Of a DNA stretch of 53,388 nt, positions 1-10,123 are shown one piece after another. The DNA comes from Candidatus Bathyarchaeota archaeon B26-2 (GTDB lineage: Archaea > Thermoproteota > Bathyarchaeia > Bathyarchaeales > B26-1). Location: the NCBI GenBank assembly GCA_001593935.1, contig LUCE01000003.1:1-53388 (forward strand), in the 5' to 3' direction. Below the pieces are notes generated by a model, which saw only the letters and a program-made list of their open reading frames with translations, was not told the origin of the DNA and made no database searches. Both the position numbers and the translations under genes were made by a program. Position 1 is the stretch's first letter, and each line of letters opens with the position of its first letter.

Positions 1-408
1 CGAGGTTTGAAGTCCTACAACAGGTTGATGTTCGGTGAACCTGGGAGGCTCTTCATCTACAACGTCCATAACAACTGGATGCTCAACATAGTTGCCCACA
101 GGCCGGAAGATGTCGGAGCCGTCTTGATAAGAGCTTTGGAGCCGAGGGAGGGAATAGAGCAGATGAAGAGGAATAGACCTGTTGAAGAGATCACTAAGCT
201 GACGAGCGGGCCGGGGCGGCTTACAAAAGCCCTCAAGATCGATAAGAGCCTGAACGGTGTCCCGGTTACATCTGAGATGAGCGAGGTCCACGTCCTAGAT
301 AACGATGCCAACTTCGAGATAGGGAAGTCTCACAGGATAGGTGTCAAGGTGGACTTGGAACGAGAGCTTAGATTCTTCATCAAGGGAAACCCCTTCGTCT
401 CAAAGTAG
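1..408 (+). CDS. DNA-3-methyladenine glycosylase (AAG/MPG family), C-terminal part; 5' end truncated by the window edge
   Basis: Reads RG..SYNRLMFGEPG...LIRALEP.EGIE.M..NR...LTSGPGRLTKAL.ID...NG...RIGV...RFFIKGNPFVSK, typical of methylpurine-DNA glycosylase; frame is open to base 1. Confidence 0.88.
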   Translation, partial: RGLKSYNRLMFGEPGRLFIYNVHNNWMLNIVAHRPEDVGAVLIRALEPREGIEQMKRNRPVEEITKLTSGPGRLTKALKIDKSLNGVPVTSEMSEVHVLDNDANFEIGKSHRIGVKVDLERELRFFIKGNPFVSK

Positions 409-499
409 ACAAGAAACAAAGCCAACCGACAAACATGGCCATAAAGTATCCTTCACTGAACTCTTCTGACTAGAAGGGCGATATAGAAGGAAAAATCCC

Positions 500-1708
500 T
501 CAGTGGATTAGGCCTCCCATGAGGGCGAAGAACGTTAAGAAGATGAGGTATGAGGCTAGGGCCGCTGGGATCAGTTTCTTGTAGACCGCTTGTAGACGGG
601 CCTTGTAATACTCGACCGTGAGTATGAGGCAGAGGTGCATAGGCGAGATCAGGTAGGCAAAGATCAACGTGGAGTACAAGACGCCCACAACAGCTAAGTT
701 GAGGCTCTCAACCGAGACCAAGGCTATGGGAAAGACTATCGCTATCCCGGCGCTCGGCATAGCCGTAGCAAGCCCTATAACCCAATCCATAACCAAGAGG
801 AGAAAGAGTATAGGCAACCCCACAGCGCTCAGGTAGGGGTAAACTTCAGAGAAGACGTCCGTATACTCGACCATACCCCTAAAGTACATGACCCCAACGA
901 TCGCGAATGGGAGCCTCCAATCGAAGCCCTTAGCTAAGAGCTCGAGGGCTCTACGTGGGGCAGTCCTCCTAAAGAGGAATGTTGAGACTATACCCATGAA
1001 TAAGGCGGCTGCCATGTGGACGCCGAGGAGGTTAAGAGCAACCGTCAAGAGGATCGGGGAGACACCTAAAACTATCGGGATTAGGGCTCCTGGGTCCCTA
1101 GGCTTCTCTGAGCCGCTCTGCTCCTTGATCCTCCTTATCGAGATGACGTATCCAAGCGTTAGGTATAGGAACACGGGGAGAAGGTTCATCAGGATAAGGG
1201 TGTAGAGGCTGAAGCCCGTTAGGCCTGCAAGGAGTATGAGCGGTGACGATAAAGGATAGATGAAGAAGTTCCAGTGCCTAAACCAGACGTTTACGAAGCT
1301 CTTATCCTCCCTGCTTAGGCCGAGCCTCTCAGACTCCTCATCTATAAGCGGGGCTGAGAGGAGGGCTCCTCCAGGCATCGGAAGCGCACCCATCAAGGCC
1401 GGCATTATCGCTAGGACATCACGCCCTAACAGAGCTCCCTTTATACCTCTAATCAAGTCGTCGATCATCCCTGTCTCCTTCATGCAGAAGGCTAGGATAG
1501 GTATCAACGAGACGATCATTACGAGGTCGATGGTCACCTTATCCTCAAGCGTTATGGAGAGAACTCTAAGGAGTTCCTGAGGCCACAGACCTGAGGAGAC
1601 CCCTAATATCAAGGCGCCAAGGATGAGAGCCAACCCATAGTTTATCCGCCTCACGACTAGGACGACCACAACCGTGAGGGCGAGCACAATTCCGAGAACC
1701 CTAAACAA
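500..1708 (-). CDS. DUF401-like polytopic integral membrane protein
   Basis: 402 aa, many hydrophobic helices, MPALMGALPMPGGALLSAPLID motif. Confidence 0.65.
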   Translation of the reverse strand: MFRVLGIVLALTVVVVLVVRRINYGLALILGALILGVSSGLWPQELLRVLSITLEDKVTIDLVMIVSLIPILAFCMKETGMIDDLIRGIKGALLGRDVLAIMPALMGALPMPGGALLSAPLIDEESERLGLSREDKSFVNVWFRHWNFFIYPLSSPLILLAGLTGFSLYTLILMNLLPVFLYLTLGYVISIRRIKEQSGSEKPRDPGALIPIVLGVSPILLTVALNLLGVHMAAALFMGIVSTFLFRRTAPRRALELLAKGFDWRLPFAIVGVMYFRGMVEYTDVFSEVYPYLSAVGLPILFLLLVMDWVIGLATAMPSAGIAIVFPIALVSVESLNLAVVGVLYSTLIFAYLISPMHLCLILTVEYYKARLQAVYKKLIPAALASYLIFLTFFALMGGLIH

Positions 1709-1831
1709 GCTTTGCGCCTCTCTTCCAGAACCAGATGGATGAGGAGCCTCTTAACACTTACCCGAAAAGAGAGAACCAAATAACCAAACAGAAGTAGAGG
1801 ACGGATAAACCTAAGGCTTTGCCTCCTTTCT

Positions 1832-2683
1832 CTAGGTTCTTGGGAAGAGCGGCTTCAACTCGGCGGCGGACTCAAGGAGGCTCTCAACCTCTTCATCGGA
1901 GAGCTCGCGATACCTCTCAGCCGCATCTATAACCAACGGTATCAACCTTGTATCAGAGGGCGTAGTCACGGTCGTCACGTTGTGGCGTAAGGCGAACCAG
2001 AGGCAGAGGTCGATCTCCCGCTGCGTGTCAAAAGGCTCATACCACGTCCGGTATCTCCTCTCTTCGGCTGGCCAAGGCCCCTTTGCGAAAGCCTTCATCA
2101 CTATGGTTCCTAAGTCCCTCTCCCTCGCAATCTTAAGAACCGGTTCGTAATCATTCTCTGGGCAACGATGCCTCCTCAAGACGAAGTTGAGCGGAAAGAG
2201 AACAGTATCGAGGTCGAACCTCCTCAAAGCCTCGAGGATGGTAGGAGGCCTATGACTCGTAATCCCAATATACCGGATGAGGCCTTCATCCCTAGCCTCA
2301 AGCACAGCCTCCAAGGCGCCCCCGGGTCCGAAGGCAACCTCAAGGTCCTTCGGATCATCTAAACCATGGAACTGATAGAGGTCGACTTGGTCGACCCCCA
2401 GCCTCTCCATGGAACGCCTGAGCTCCATAGCAGCCTCATCCTTAGTCCTCTTCGTCGTCTTGCAGGCGAGGAATATCTCGTCCCTATGGTCCTTAAGCCA
2501 TGGGCGGAGCCTCAGTTCAGCCTCGCCATACGAGGGCGCCACGTCGAAGTGGTTCACACCGTGCTCGAGGGCCAGCTCTATCGCGGCGTCAGCCTCTTCT
2601 TGGGAGACCCTTCCCAAGGCCGCGCACCCGAAGGCTACTACGCTGCTCATCTGCCCTGTTCTACCAAGCCTCCTCCTCTCCAT
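1832..2683 (-). CDS. Aldo/keto reductase
   Basis: RRLGRTGQMSSVVAFGCAALG, NHFDVAPSYGEAE, VDLYQFHG motifs. Confidence 0.9.
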   Translation of the reverse strand: MERRRLGRTGQMSSVVAFGCAALGRVSQEEADAAIELALEHGVNHFDVAPSYGEAELRLRPWLKDHRDEIFLACKTTKRTKDEAAMELRRSMERLGVDQVDLYQFHGLDDPKDLEVAFGPGGALEAVLEARDEGLIRYIGITSHRPPTILEALRRFDLDTVLFPLNFVLRRHRCPENDYEPVLKIARERDLGTIVMKAFAKGPWPAEERRYRTWYEPFDTQREIDLCLWFALRHNVTTVTTPSDTRLIPLVIDAAERYRELSDEEVESLLESAAELKPLFPRT

Positions 2684-2769
2684 ACTTTATCACCAAACCA
2701 TGAATAAGATGCCGCATACATTAAAATATCTGCCGTGGCATGCGGCCTCTACAACTGTTCAGAGTGGAG

Positions 2770-4200
2770 TCAGTAGGCTCTGGCCACGTATACTACCCTC
2801 TTGGCTTCTCCTCCACAGGCTATGCACGGCCCGTCGGGCTGCTCCTCCACATCGAAGCGGTGACCCCTGATCTCTCCTCCCGACCCTTCCCTAATCCTCT
2901 CAGCGCACTCCAACCCCTCACACCAGTTGACTCTCCCAATCCTCCTCTTCTCTATCACGCTCTTCAAATCTTCCAAGTTCTGCGTGTTGATGACCATCTC
3001 TTCCAGCGTTTTGAGGCTTCTCTCGGCGAGATCCTCCGTGATCCTGACGAAGAGGCTTCGTATGGCGGGGATCATCTCCTCGATCCCCACTCTACTCCGC
3101 TTCAAGTTCACTCTCTCGGAGAGGGTTACCTGCCTCTCTTTGAGGTCCTTTGGTCCAACCTCAACCCGGACCGGGACGCCGAACATCTCCCAGTGGTAAA
3201 ACTTTTCTCCAGGCTGCATCTTCTCGTTCTCGTCTATCTGGACCCTTATCCCGGCGTCCTTTATCCTCTCGTAGACCTCTCTGGAGTATGCCTCGACCTC
3301 CTTCTCCACACCTTTGTAAGGTATCGGGATGACGACGACTTGAACCGGCGCTATCTCGGGTGGCAGAACCAAGCCGTGGTCGTCACCGTGCTGGCTGATC
3401 ACGGCCGCCAAGGTTCGACTCACCCCGAATCCGTAACAGGTCTGGAAGACGTACCTATGGCTCCCATCAATATCCTCATAGGTTATATCGAAGGCCTTCG
3501 CGAAGTTCTCACCTAGGTTGTGAACAGTTCCTATCTGGTTGACGCGGCCGTCTGGGTTCCAAGCGTCGAAGGCTAGGGAGTAGACGGCTCCAGCGAACTT
3601 GTCGAAGTCAGGCCTCTTGAGTATTAGGAATCCTAGGCCTAGTCTTCTGAAGACGTCGTTGTATATCTTCACAGCCTCCCGAACCTGCCTCTCAGCGTCC
3701 TCCCAGTCTTTATGCGCCGTGTGAGCCTCGTTCCATAGGAACTCCCTCATTCTCAGAAGGGGCCTCGTCGCCTTCGTCTCGTAACGGTAGACTGAGACGC
3801 TCTGGAAAACCCTCAAGGGGAGGTCCGCGTGAGACCTAATCCAGTAAGAGAAGAGCGGGTACATCGCCGTCTCGGAAGTGGGCCTCAAAAGCATCCTCCT
3901 AGCGAGTTTACGGTCTCCAGCATGGGTTATCCAGAAGACCTCCATCTGGAAGCCCTTTATGTGCTCGCCTTCCTTCGCGAAGGATTCCTCAGGTATAACC
4001 ACGGGGAAGAGCATCGGGTCGTGGCCTGAGGCTTCTAACCTCTCCTCAAGCATCTTAACTATCTCCCTCACGATGCGCCATCCCCAACTCTTATAGACCG
4101 CGAAGCCCTTGACCGGATATCTATAGTCAAGTATCTCGGCGTTGAAGAGAACATCGTCGAACCATTCGCTGAAGTTCTCGTACTTCCTCATATGAACCAC
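2770..4200 (-). CDS. proS: Prolyl-tRNA synthetase (archaeal/eukaryal type)
   Basis: Class II motifs LLRPTSETAMYPLFSYWIRSHADLPLRVFQ, RMREFLWNEAHTAH, QTCYGFGVSRTLAAVISQHGDDHGLVLPPEIAPVQVVVIPI; C-terminal Cys-rich zinc domain. Confidence 0.97.
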   Translation of the reverse strand: MVHMRKYENFSEWFDDVLFNAEILDYRYPVKGFAVYKSWGWRIVREIVKMLEERLEASGHDPMLFPVVIPEESFAKEGEHIKGFQMEVFWITHAGDRKLARRMLLRPTSETAMYPLFSYWIRSHADLPLRVFQSVSVYRYETKATRPLLRMREFLWNEAHTAHKDWEDAERQVREAVKIYNDVFRRLGLGFLILKRPDFDKFAGAVYSLAFDAWNPDGRVNQIGTVHNLGENFAKAFDITYEDIDGSHRYVFQTCYGFGVSRTLAAVISQHGDDHGLVLPPEIAPVQVVVIPIPYKGVEKEVEAYSREVYERIKDAGIRVQIDENEKMQPGEKFYHWEMFGVPVRVEVGPKDLKERQVTLSERVNLKRSRVGIEEMIPAIRSLFVRITEDLAERSLKTLEEMVINTQNLEDLKSVIEKRRIGRVNWCEGLECAERIREGSGGEIRGHRFDVEEQPDGPCIACGGEAKRVVYVARAY

Positions 4201-4287
4201 TCTGGAGCAGCTTCATCTAAGCCTCTCTAAGAGAGTTACACCTAATCAACCAGAGATATTCGTTAATAAAGTTTTACGGTTACCCCC

Positions 4288-4959
4288 TCACTCCGGAGGC
4301 TGAAGGGCTCTGTCCGCAGCGTGCAAATGTTTGGCGGTTCTCCACGCGTATATAAGGGCTGTTAGACCCGCGTGAACGGTGATACTCATGAGGGAGTAGG
4401 ATGGAACCCCCATGAGGACGCCGACGAGTATGTGGATGTTGTAGAGGTTTCTCCTCCCGGCTACTCTCCTGAAGGCCCTCTCGAAATCTCCATACACATC
4501 CAGACTCATGTTCATGGTTCTGCTGAAGGTATCGTAGCAGTACCTATAGAACGATATGAAGAGGATCGAGAACATGCAGAATATGAGCGGTAGAGCCTCA
4601 CCCGAGCTGTTATAAAGGAAGAGAGATAACGCTACAAGCCACGAAAACTCGAAGAGGAGGTCAAAGGCATGCTCCATCTTGCCAAGCTTCGTCGTCAGTT
4701 TCTTTGCTCTTGCCAGCTTCCCATCCAGCCCATCCATCAAACCGACCAAGAAACTGAGGATAGAACCGGGCAGGAGGAACCCCGAGAGGTAAAGGGCTGC
4801 CACAAAGTAAGCCACAACGTTCGTCAGGAGAGTTATCTGGTTCGGCGTAACCCTGGTCCTCATCAAGTAGAGGACAATCCTGTTCTCTATCGGCCTATGA
4901 ACATAATGGGCCAGCAGGTCCGAGGCTCCCTTCTCCTTCTCGAAACTTAACTTCTCCAA
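4288..4959 (-). CDS. CDP-alcohol phosphatidyltransferase family protein (candidate di-myo-inositol-phosphate-phosphate synthase or phospholipid synthase)
   Basis: LMDGLDGKLARAKKLTTKLGKMEHAFD resembles D-x2-DG-x2-AR-x8-G-x3-D-x3-D, with deviation in the last part; membrane helices; TTG start. Confidence 0.8.
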   Translation of the reverse strand: MEKLSFEKEKGASDLLAHYVHRPIENRIVLYLMRTRVTPNQITLLTNVVAYFVAALYLSGFLLPGSILSFLVGLMDGLDGKLARAKKLTTKLGKMEHAFDLLFEFSWLVALSLFLYNSSGEALPLIFCMFSILFISFYRYCYDTFSRTMNMSLDVYGDFERAFRRVAGRRNLYNIHILVGVLMGVPSYSLMSITVHAGLTALIYAWRTAKHLHAADRALQPPE

Positions 4960-4976
4960 CGCATTTCACCACGTGA

Positions 4977-5765
4977 TTAGGTCTTCACCGAGACCTCTCG
5001 TTTCTCGCCCAGCTGCGGAAGTCCACCCTTGAAACCATACATCTCGGAATTATGGAGTAGGAGAATCCTCTCGGCAGCCTTTAGGCTCTCAAGAGTATCT
5101 ACATCGATCCAGTAGGCCTCCTCCCCGCCTATGCAGTGAGCCCTCATCTTTCTCCATCTCGCGAGCTCCCTTACACCATCGGTAAGGGAGTATCGACCCT
5201 TCCTGATTGCTTCTTCTAAGGCATCGAAGATCATTGGGGAGCAGAGGAAGATGCCCATATCCACGCCGTTATACTCGTTCAGGTTCTTCCCTATATCAAC
5301 AATCCTGCCGTCGAGAACCATGACCTTCGTGGCGTCCCTAAGATCGATGAGGTTCTTCATGCCTACGTCGACGCATAAGGCGCATTCATCCCCTTCCACA
5401 TCGCAGTCCATCAAGGATTCTAGAATCTTAGGGTTGAAGATATGATCCGACATTAGGAGGATGAACCTCTCATCTAAGAGTCTTCTCGCCTCAAAGACGG
5501 AGAGCCCGTTCCCCATGCTCCAGAACCTACTCTCAACGTACTCTATACTAACGCCGTACTTGGAACCGTCGCCTAGGAATCTCCTTATCCTCTCACCTAA
5601 GTATCCGGTCGCGATCACGAACCCAAGTATCCCGGTCTCCTTGGCTGAGAGGATAACTCTCTCGATTAACCTCAACCCTAACAGCGGTATCAACGGTTTG
5701 GGATTAATATCCGTCAGTGGCCTAAGCCTTTCACCTCTTCCAGCAGCAATTATCAAAGCTCTCAT
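4977..5765 (-). CDS. Sugar/inositol-phosphate nucleotidyltransferase, IPCT-like (CTP:inositol-1-phosphate cytidylyltransferase candidate)
   Basis: MRALIIAAGRGERLRPLTDINPKPLIPL; DATKVMVLDGRIVDIGKNLNEYNGVDMGIFLC; flanked by CDP-alcohol transferase and inositol-phosphate synthase. Confidence 0.78.
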   Translation of the reverse strand: MRALIIAAGRGERLRPLTDINPKPLIPLLGLRLIERVILSAKETGILGFVIATGYLGERIRRFLGDGSKYGVSIEYVESRFWSMGNGLSVFEARRLLDERFILLMSDHIFNPKILESLMDCDVEGDECALCVDVGMKNLIDLRDATKVMVLDGRIVDIGKNLNEYNGVDMGIFLCSPMIFDALEEAIRKGRYSLTDGVRELARWRKMRAHCIGGEEAYWIDVDTLESLKAAERILLLHNSEMYGFKGGLPQLGEKREVSVKT

Positions 5766-5857
5766 TGCTGATCATCCTCAGCGGGTTTGAGGCTGGAGAA
5801 TGCGGCTTCTTCATAAAGTTGGGGAGGAGAGGTTGTGGGTGGAAGGGTTCTCCCCGG

Positions 5858-6928
5858 TCAGCGTTCCCGTTCGCCTCTGATGAACTCCTCAACCCATTTT
5901 CGCGCTATGTGGTCCTCCACTTGGACCGGTGGATGCTTGAAGGCGTATGCCGATATGCTTATCAGCGGCCCGGCCAATCCCCTGTCCAACGCCAGTTTGA
6001 CGGCCCTTATCACGTCGATCACCATGCCCGCGCTGTTCGGTGAGTCCTCAACCTCCAGCTTGGCCGAGACCGTGACCGGCTGGTCCCCGAACTTCCTCCC
6101 CCTCAGGTATATGTAACATATCTTCTTGTCTCTGAGGAAGGGCACGTAATCAGACGGCCCTATCCTCGTCGGGACGTCGTAGGGAACCATGCTCGTAACG
6201 GCCTCGGTCTTACTTATTCTCTTAGTCTTCAACCTCTCCTCGTATGTCATGTTCAGGAAGTCCGTGTTCCCGCCTATGTTCAGCTGGTAAGTCTCGTCGA
6301 TCATCACGCCTCTCTCAACGAAGAGCCTCACCAACGCGCGGTGAAGTATCGTTGCGCCGAGCTGGCTCTTGATGTCGTCTCCGGCTACCGGCAGCCCAGC
6401 CTTCTCGAACCTCCCAGCCCACTTCTCGTCACTCGCTATGAACTCGGGTATACAGTTCACGAAGGCGCACCCTGCTTCCAAAGCAGCCTCCGCGTAGTAT
6501 CGTGTAGCCTCATAGCTGCCGACCGGCAAGAAGTTCACGAGCATATCTGCGTCGGCGTCCCTGAGCGCCTCCGCAACATCGACGGGATCGTCGTCAAGAT
6601 CAACCTTGAACGGCTTCCTCATGTGCGGGGCGACCCCGTCTAAGATCGGTCCTGGCAGAACCTTAACGCCGAGCTTCGGTACGGGGTTAGCGAACCTTGC
6701 ACAGCAGTTAGGCTCTGTGAAGATGGCCTCGCTGAGGTCCTTCCCTATCTTATACCTGTTCACGTCGAAGGCCGCCACGAACTCTATGTCCCTTATGTGG
6801 TAGCCACCGAAGTCTACATGCATTATTCCTGGGACGTTATCCTCCTTTATGTTCTCATAGTAATGGACGCCCTGCACGAGGGCCGACGCACAGTTGCCAA
6901 CCCCAGCTATGGCCACCCGAATCTTCAT
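5858..6928 (-). CDS. ino1: myo-inositol-1-phosphate synthase
   Basis: [20 protein letters not shown]...[25 protein letters not shown]...[11 protein letters not shown]; strong SD GGAGGTGA upstream. Confidence 0.93.
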   Translation of the reverse strand: MKIRVAIAGVGNCASALVQGVHYYENIKEDNVPGIMHVDFGGYHIRDIEFVAAFDVNRYKIGKDLSEAIFTEPNCCARFANPVPKLGVKVLPGPILDGVAPHMRKPFKVDLDDDPVDVAEALRDADADMLVNFLPVGSYEATRYYAEAALEAGCAFVNCIPEFIASDEKWAGRFEKAGLPVAGDDIKSQLGATILHRALVRLFVERGVMIDETYQLNIGGNTDFLNMTYEERLKTKRISKTEAVTSMVPYDVPTRIGPSDYVPFLRDKKICYIYLRGRKFGDQPVTVSAKLEVEDSPNSAGMVIDVIRAVKLALDRGLAGPLISISAYAFKHPPVQVEDHIARKWVEEFIRGERER

Positions 6929-7017
6929 GCTCTCACCTCCTTGTTTCTGTTCAATATGGGGATATTCTTGTGGAAATCGAGTGGGAAACCCCTAGGCTTT
7001 CATCAGTTTTAAGTAAA

Positions 7018-7037
7018 CGATTATTATTATCTAATCG
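7018..7037. promoter_or_regulatory. Inverted repeat CGATTA-N8-TAATCG between divergent ino1 and HTH genes (candidate operator)
   Basis: Perfect 6-bp arms, AT-rich spacer, next to an AT-rich TATA-like stretch (7007-7017) for the minus-strand ino1 operon. Confidence 0.4.
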
Positions 7038-7078
7038 GTTCGATATGTATTACTGGTATCATAGATACTCGGCAACAG

Positions 7079-7087
7079 ATATATAAA
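7079..7087 (+). promoter_or_regulatory. TATA-box-like element upstream of the HTH regulator
   Basis: cagATATATAAAcattttt about 50 nt upstream of the TTG start at 7140. Confidence 0.5.
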
Positions 7088-7139
7088 CATTTTTCCAAGA
7101 CTAACTTAGCGGGATCGCCTAAAGGCGAAGGGTGATCGT

Positions 7140-7772
7140 TTGTCAGAGATAGCGGGTAACAGTGCAACTCTGAGAAGAGCTGTCAAGATAGTTGATGAAC
7201 CGAAGGTATTGGTAGACCCGATAAGGAGAGAGATCCTGAGGTTGCTGGCTCTAGAGCCTCAGACGTCGACCCAGCTTGCCGAGAGACTGAGCCTCACGAA
7301 GTCCACGGTTTGGCATCACATTCAAGTTCTGAAGAAAGCTGGGTTGATAAGAATCAAGTGGGCTAAGATCGGGTCGCATGGCATTCTGGAGAAGTACTAT
7401 GAGCCTGTAGCCGTCCTCTTCATCGAGGATTATCATAAGATACCTGAAGGCATGAAGAAGTACTTCCTCGCGATTCATATGGAGCGTTTGAGGGGAATCT
7501 TCAGCGCCTTCCAGCTTGTTGGGGAGTTTAAGAGGAACAGGAGCGTCGCTTCACCCGGCTTCGACGTCATGAACGAGCTGGCGGAGGAGGCTCTAAGGCA
7601 TATGACTCAAGTAGGCGAGAGGTATGAGGGTAAACTGACAGACCTGGATGGGGAGACTTTACTCGTTAGAATATATAGTGAGACCTTGAAGTCAGTGATC
7701 TCGCGGGAGGTATGGAGCAAGTTCATAGATGAGATGAGCAAAGACAGAGAAGCAATCCCCGGCAGAGAATAG
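7140..7772 (+). CDS. ArsR-like winged-helix transcriptional regulator
   Basis: VLVDPIRREILRLLALEPQTSTQLAERLSLTKSTVWHHIQVLKKAGLI wHTH; TTG start. Confidence 0.85.
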   Translation: MSEIAGNSATLRRAVKIVDEPKVLVDPIRREILRLLALEPQTSTQLAERLSLTKSTVWHHIQVLKKAGLIRIKWAKIGSHGILEKYYEPVAVLFIEDYHKIPEGMKKYFLAIHMERLRGIFSAFQLVGEFKRNRSVASPGFDVMNELAEEALRHMTQVGERYEGKLTDLDGETLLVRIYSETLKSVISREVWSKFIDEMSKDREAIPGRE

Positions 7773-7802
7773 TGAGTAAGCGTCTGTGAGGATGGCGAGG
7801 GG

Positions 7803-8867
7803 CTAACTCTGAATCTCTTTCAGAGTCACTTCCCTCCTCAACCTAGCTGAGAGGTAAGCCATATCGATTACCTGCATAACCTTCAACCCGTCTTCCCTAG
7901 GGGTTTTGGGGCTTCTTCTCTCAACGCAAGCATTTACGAAGTCCTCGATGAGCCTCTCCATCATTGGAACCCGTTTTGAGGAGAGGTCGACGCCGAATGA
8001 GACCTGTTCGCCGTCTTTCTCGGTGTAATACGTGAAGGGGTCGAGTCTTAATCCTCCCAGAGACCCGAGGATCATAACCTCGTTACGGTTCTCCATGTTC
8101 GCCGCCCAAGCTGTCTCGAAGGTTGCGGTGAGTCCTCCCTTAAACCTCGCAAAGGCCGTCGAGTGCTCCTCGACGTCGAAAGGAAATTCGAGCTTCGGAG
8201 CAGGCTCTATACCCCTGAAGGTTACAGCGCTTACGGAGATGGGCTGGGGGCTCCCCGTCAAGTAAAGCAGCAAATCTACATCGTAACACCCTATATCGAT
8301 GAAAGCTCCGCCGCCAGCCCTCCTAGAGTCGATGAACCACTTGGACGCCTTCAAAGAGTCTATGCCGGGTCTCCCCCTGCGGCGGAACTTACTAAACCTC
8401 ACATAGTAGACTCTGCCAAGCCTACCTTCCGATATGTACTTCTTCGCTAACTCGATTTGCGGAGAGAAACGTAACCTTGCTGAGCATATCCCTAAGACGA
8501 CGCCGGCCGCCCGGGATGCCTGAACCATGGCCTCGGCCTCTCTAGAGTTCATGGCCATAGGTTTCTCGCAGAGGACATGCTTCCCTGCGAAGGCGGCGTC
8601 GCAGGTGATCCTCGCGTGGTTGAATGGAGGTGTGCAGACGCTTACGGCCTCAACCTCGTCCATTCTCAGGAGGTCTCGGTAGTCTGTGAAGGCCTTCTCT
8701 ATACCGAACCTCTCAGCTACAGATTTTAGGGCATCCCTATTTACGTCGGCTACGGCGACGACCTCGACGTCCTTCTGGGCCATGTACGCTCGTATGTGAG
8801 CGTTCCCTATAACCCCGACGCCGATCACACCAACCCTCAAGGCTGGAGACATATCGCGGCCCCTCAA
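7803..8867 (-). CDS. Gfo/Idh/MocA family oxidoreductase
   Basis: RVGVIGVGVIGNAHIRAY...VEAVSVCTPPFNHARI...KHVLCEKPMAMN. Confidence 0.92.
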   Translation of the reverse strand: MRGRDMSPALRVGVIGVGVIGNAHIRAYMAQKDVEVVAVADVNRDALKSVAERFGIEKAFTDYRDLLRMDEVEAVSVCTPPFNHARITCDAAFAGKHVLCEKPMAMNSREAEAMVQASRAAGVVLGICSARLRFSPQIELAKKYISEGRLGRVYYVRFSKFRRRGRPGIDSLKASKWFIDSRRAGGGAFIDIGCYDVDLLLYLTGSPQPISVSAVTFRGIEPAPKLEFPFDVEEHSTAFARFKGGLTATFETAWAANMENRNEVMILGSLGGLRLDPFTYYTEKDGEQVSFGVDLSSKRVPMMERLIEDFVNACVERRSPKTPREDGLKVMQVIDMAYLSARLRREVTLKEIQS

Positions 8868-8989
8868 GGATAACAGTTGATTAAGGCTGACAACTGAGGA
8901 ACATCAGCCTATACTTAAGACTATCGCCTTTAAGACCTTAAGAAAGAGATAATAGGATGCTTCTCCAAAACATCTTTCTGGGGAGATTT

Positions 8990-9232
8990 ATGGTTCATGG
9001 GTATGTTCTGATAACTGCGTCTCTAGGTAAGGCCCTTGAGGTTGCGGAGAAGGTTTCTAAGGTCAAGGGTGTAAAGAAGGCCTGCGCGGTCACCGGGAAG
9101 TTCGATGTGATCGCCCCGTTCGAGGTTGAGAACCTCTCTGAGGTTGCTGAGGTAGTCGTTAAAGGGATACACTGCATAGAGGGTGTATGCGGCACGCAGA
9201 CGTCGATATGCGTCCACTGCGAGGAACATTAA
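8990..9232 (+). CDS. Stand-alone Lrp/AsnC ligand-binding (RAM) domain protein
   Basis: MVHGYVLITASLGKALEVAEKVSKVKGVKKACAVTGKFDVIAPFEVENLSE; about 80 aa, no HTH. Confidence 0.8.
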   Translation: MVHGYVLITASLGKALEVAEKVSKVKGVKKACAVTGKFDVIAPFEVENLSEVAEVVVKGIHCIEGVCGTQTSICVHCEEH

Positions 9233-9335
9233 CAACGGACCTAAGCAGTCCCACCTTCCCTTTATTTTTTTGGTAATAGCCAGAAGCAGTGTCACCTTTA
9301 TATGATTCTGGAATCCACTATGAAGAACGGTAGTT

Positions 9336-10046
9336 ATGCCGAGGGAGAAGAGGGCCAAGATATCAGTGATCATACCGACATACAAGGAGGGCAGATACAT
9401 AGAGAACATACTCTCCCAGCTAGTACGCGTAAACAATCCCTTAGAGATTATAGTTGTCGACAGCGGGAGTAGGGATGGAACCGTCGAAACCGCTAGAAGG
9501 TTCACCGGGAACGTCTACCAGCTGAATGAACGCGGAATCTCTAAGGCTAGGAACTACGGAGCGCAGAGGGCTAGCGGAGAGATCCTCGTCTTCATGGATG
9601 CGGACGTCGAACCCCCAATAGACTTCGCGGATAAGGTTCTAGCGGCCTTCAGAGACAGGAGGGTTGTAGGAGCCACATGTAACATAATGCCTGCTGAGCC
9701 GAGGCCGTCTGAGAACGCCTTCTTCAAGTTCTACAACTTGCTATTGAGGCTCTTCACGGTCTTTAGGCCTCATTCCCGAGGGGAATTCCTAGCCGTTAGG
9801 CGTAAAGAGTTCATAAAGGTCGGAGGCTTCAACGAGGACCTGCCATGCCTCGAGGATCACGACTTGGCTTTGAGGCTCTCAAGGCTTGGAAGGTTCATCT
9901 TCATCAACGGTTTAACGGTCTATGAGACTATGAGGCGCATCCGGAGGCTGGGCCTCCTGAACGTCGTGAAGATGTGGACCATAAACTACCTCTTCTTCAT
10001 GCTGCGGGGGAGACCCGTGGCCGAGACTTGGCACGCCGTACGCTGA
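9336..10046 (+). CDS. Glycosyltransferase family 2
   Basis: ISVIIPTYKEGRYIENIL...IIVVDSGSRDGT...VFMDADVEPP. Confidence 0.9.
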   Translation: MPREKRAKISVIIPTYKEGRYIENILSQLVRVNNPLEIIVVDSGSRDGTVETARRFTGNVYQLNERGISKARNYGAQRASGEILVFMDADVEPPIDFADKVLAAFRDRRVVGATCNIMPAEPRPSENAFFKFYNLLLRLFTVFRPHSRGEFLAVRRKEFIKVGGFNEDLPCLEDHDLALRLSRLGRFIFINGLTVYETMRRIRRLGLLNVVKMWTINYLFFMLRGRPVAETWHAVR

Positions 10047-10123
10047 GCCGAGCTTTCCCTAAACCATAAAAGCCTTCTTGGAAAAATAAGATTTCCCAGA
10101 GAGAGAAGTTCAGAGGCAGACGC

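Noticed and set aside
2740-3516. 258-aa ORF antisense to proS
   Set aside because: It lies inside a clear proS; there are no protein-family motifs.
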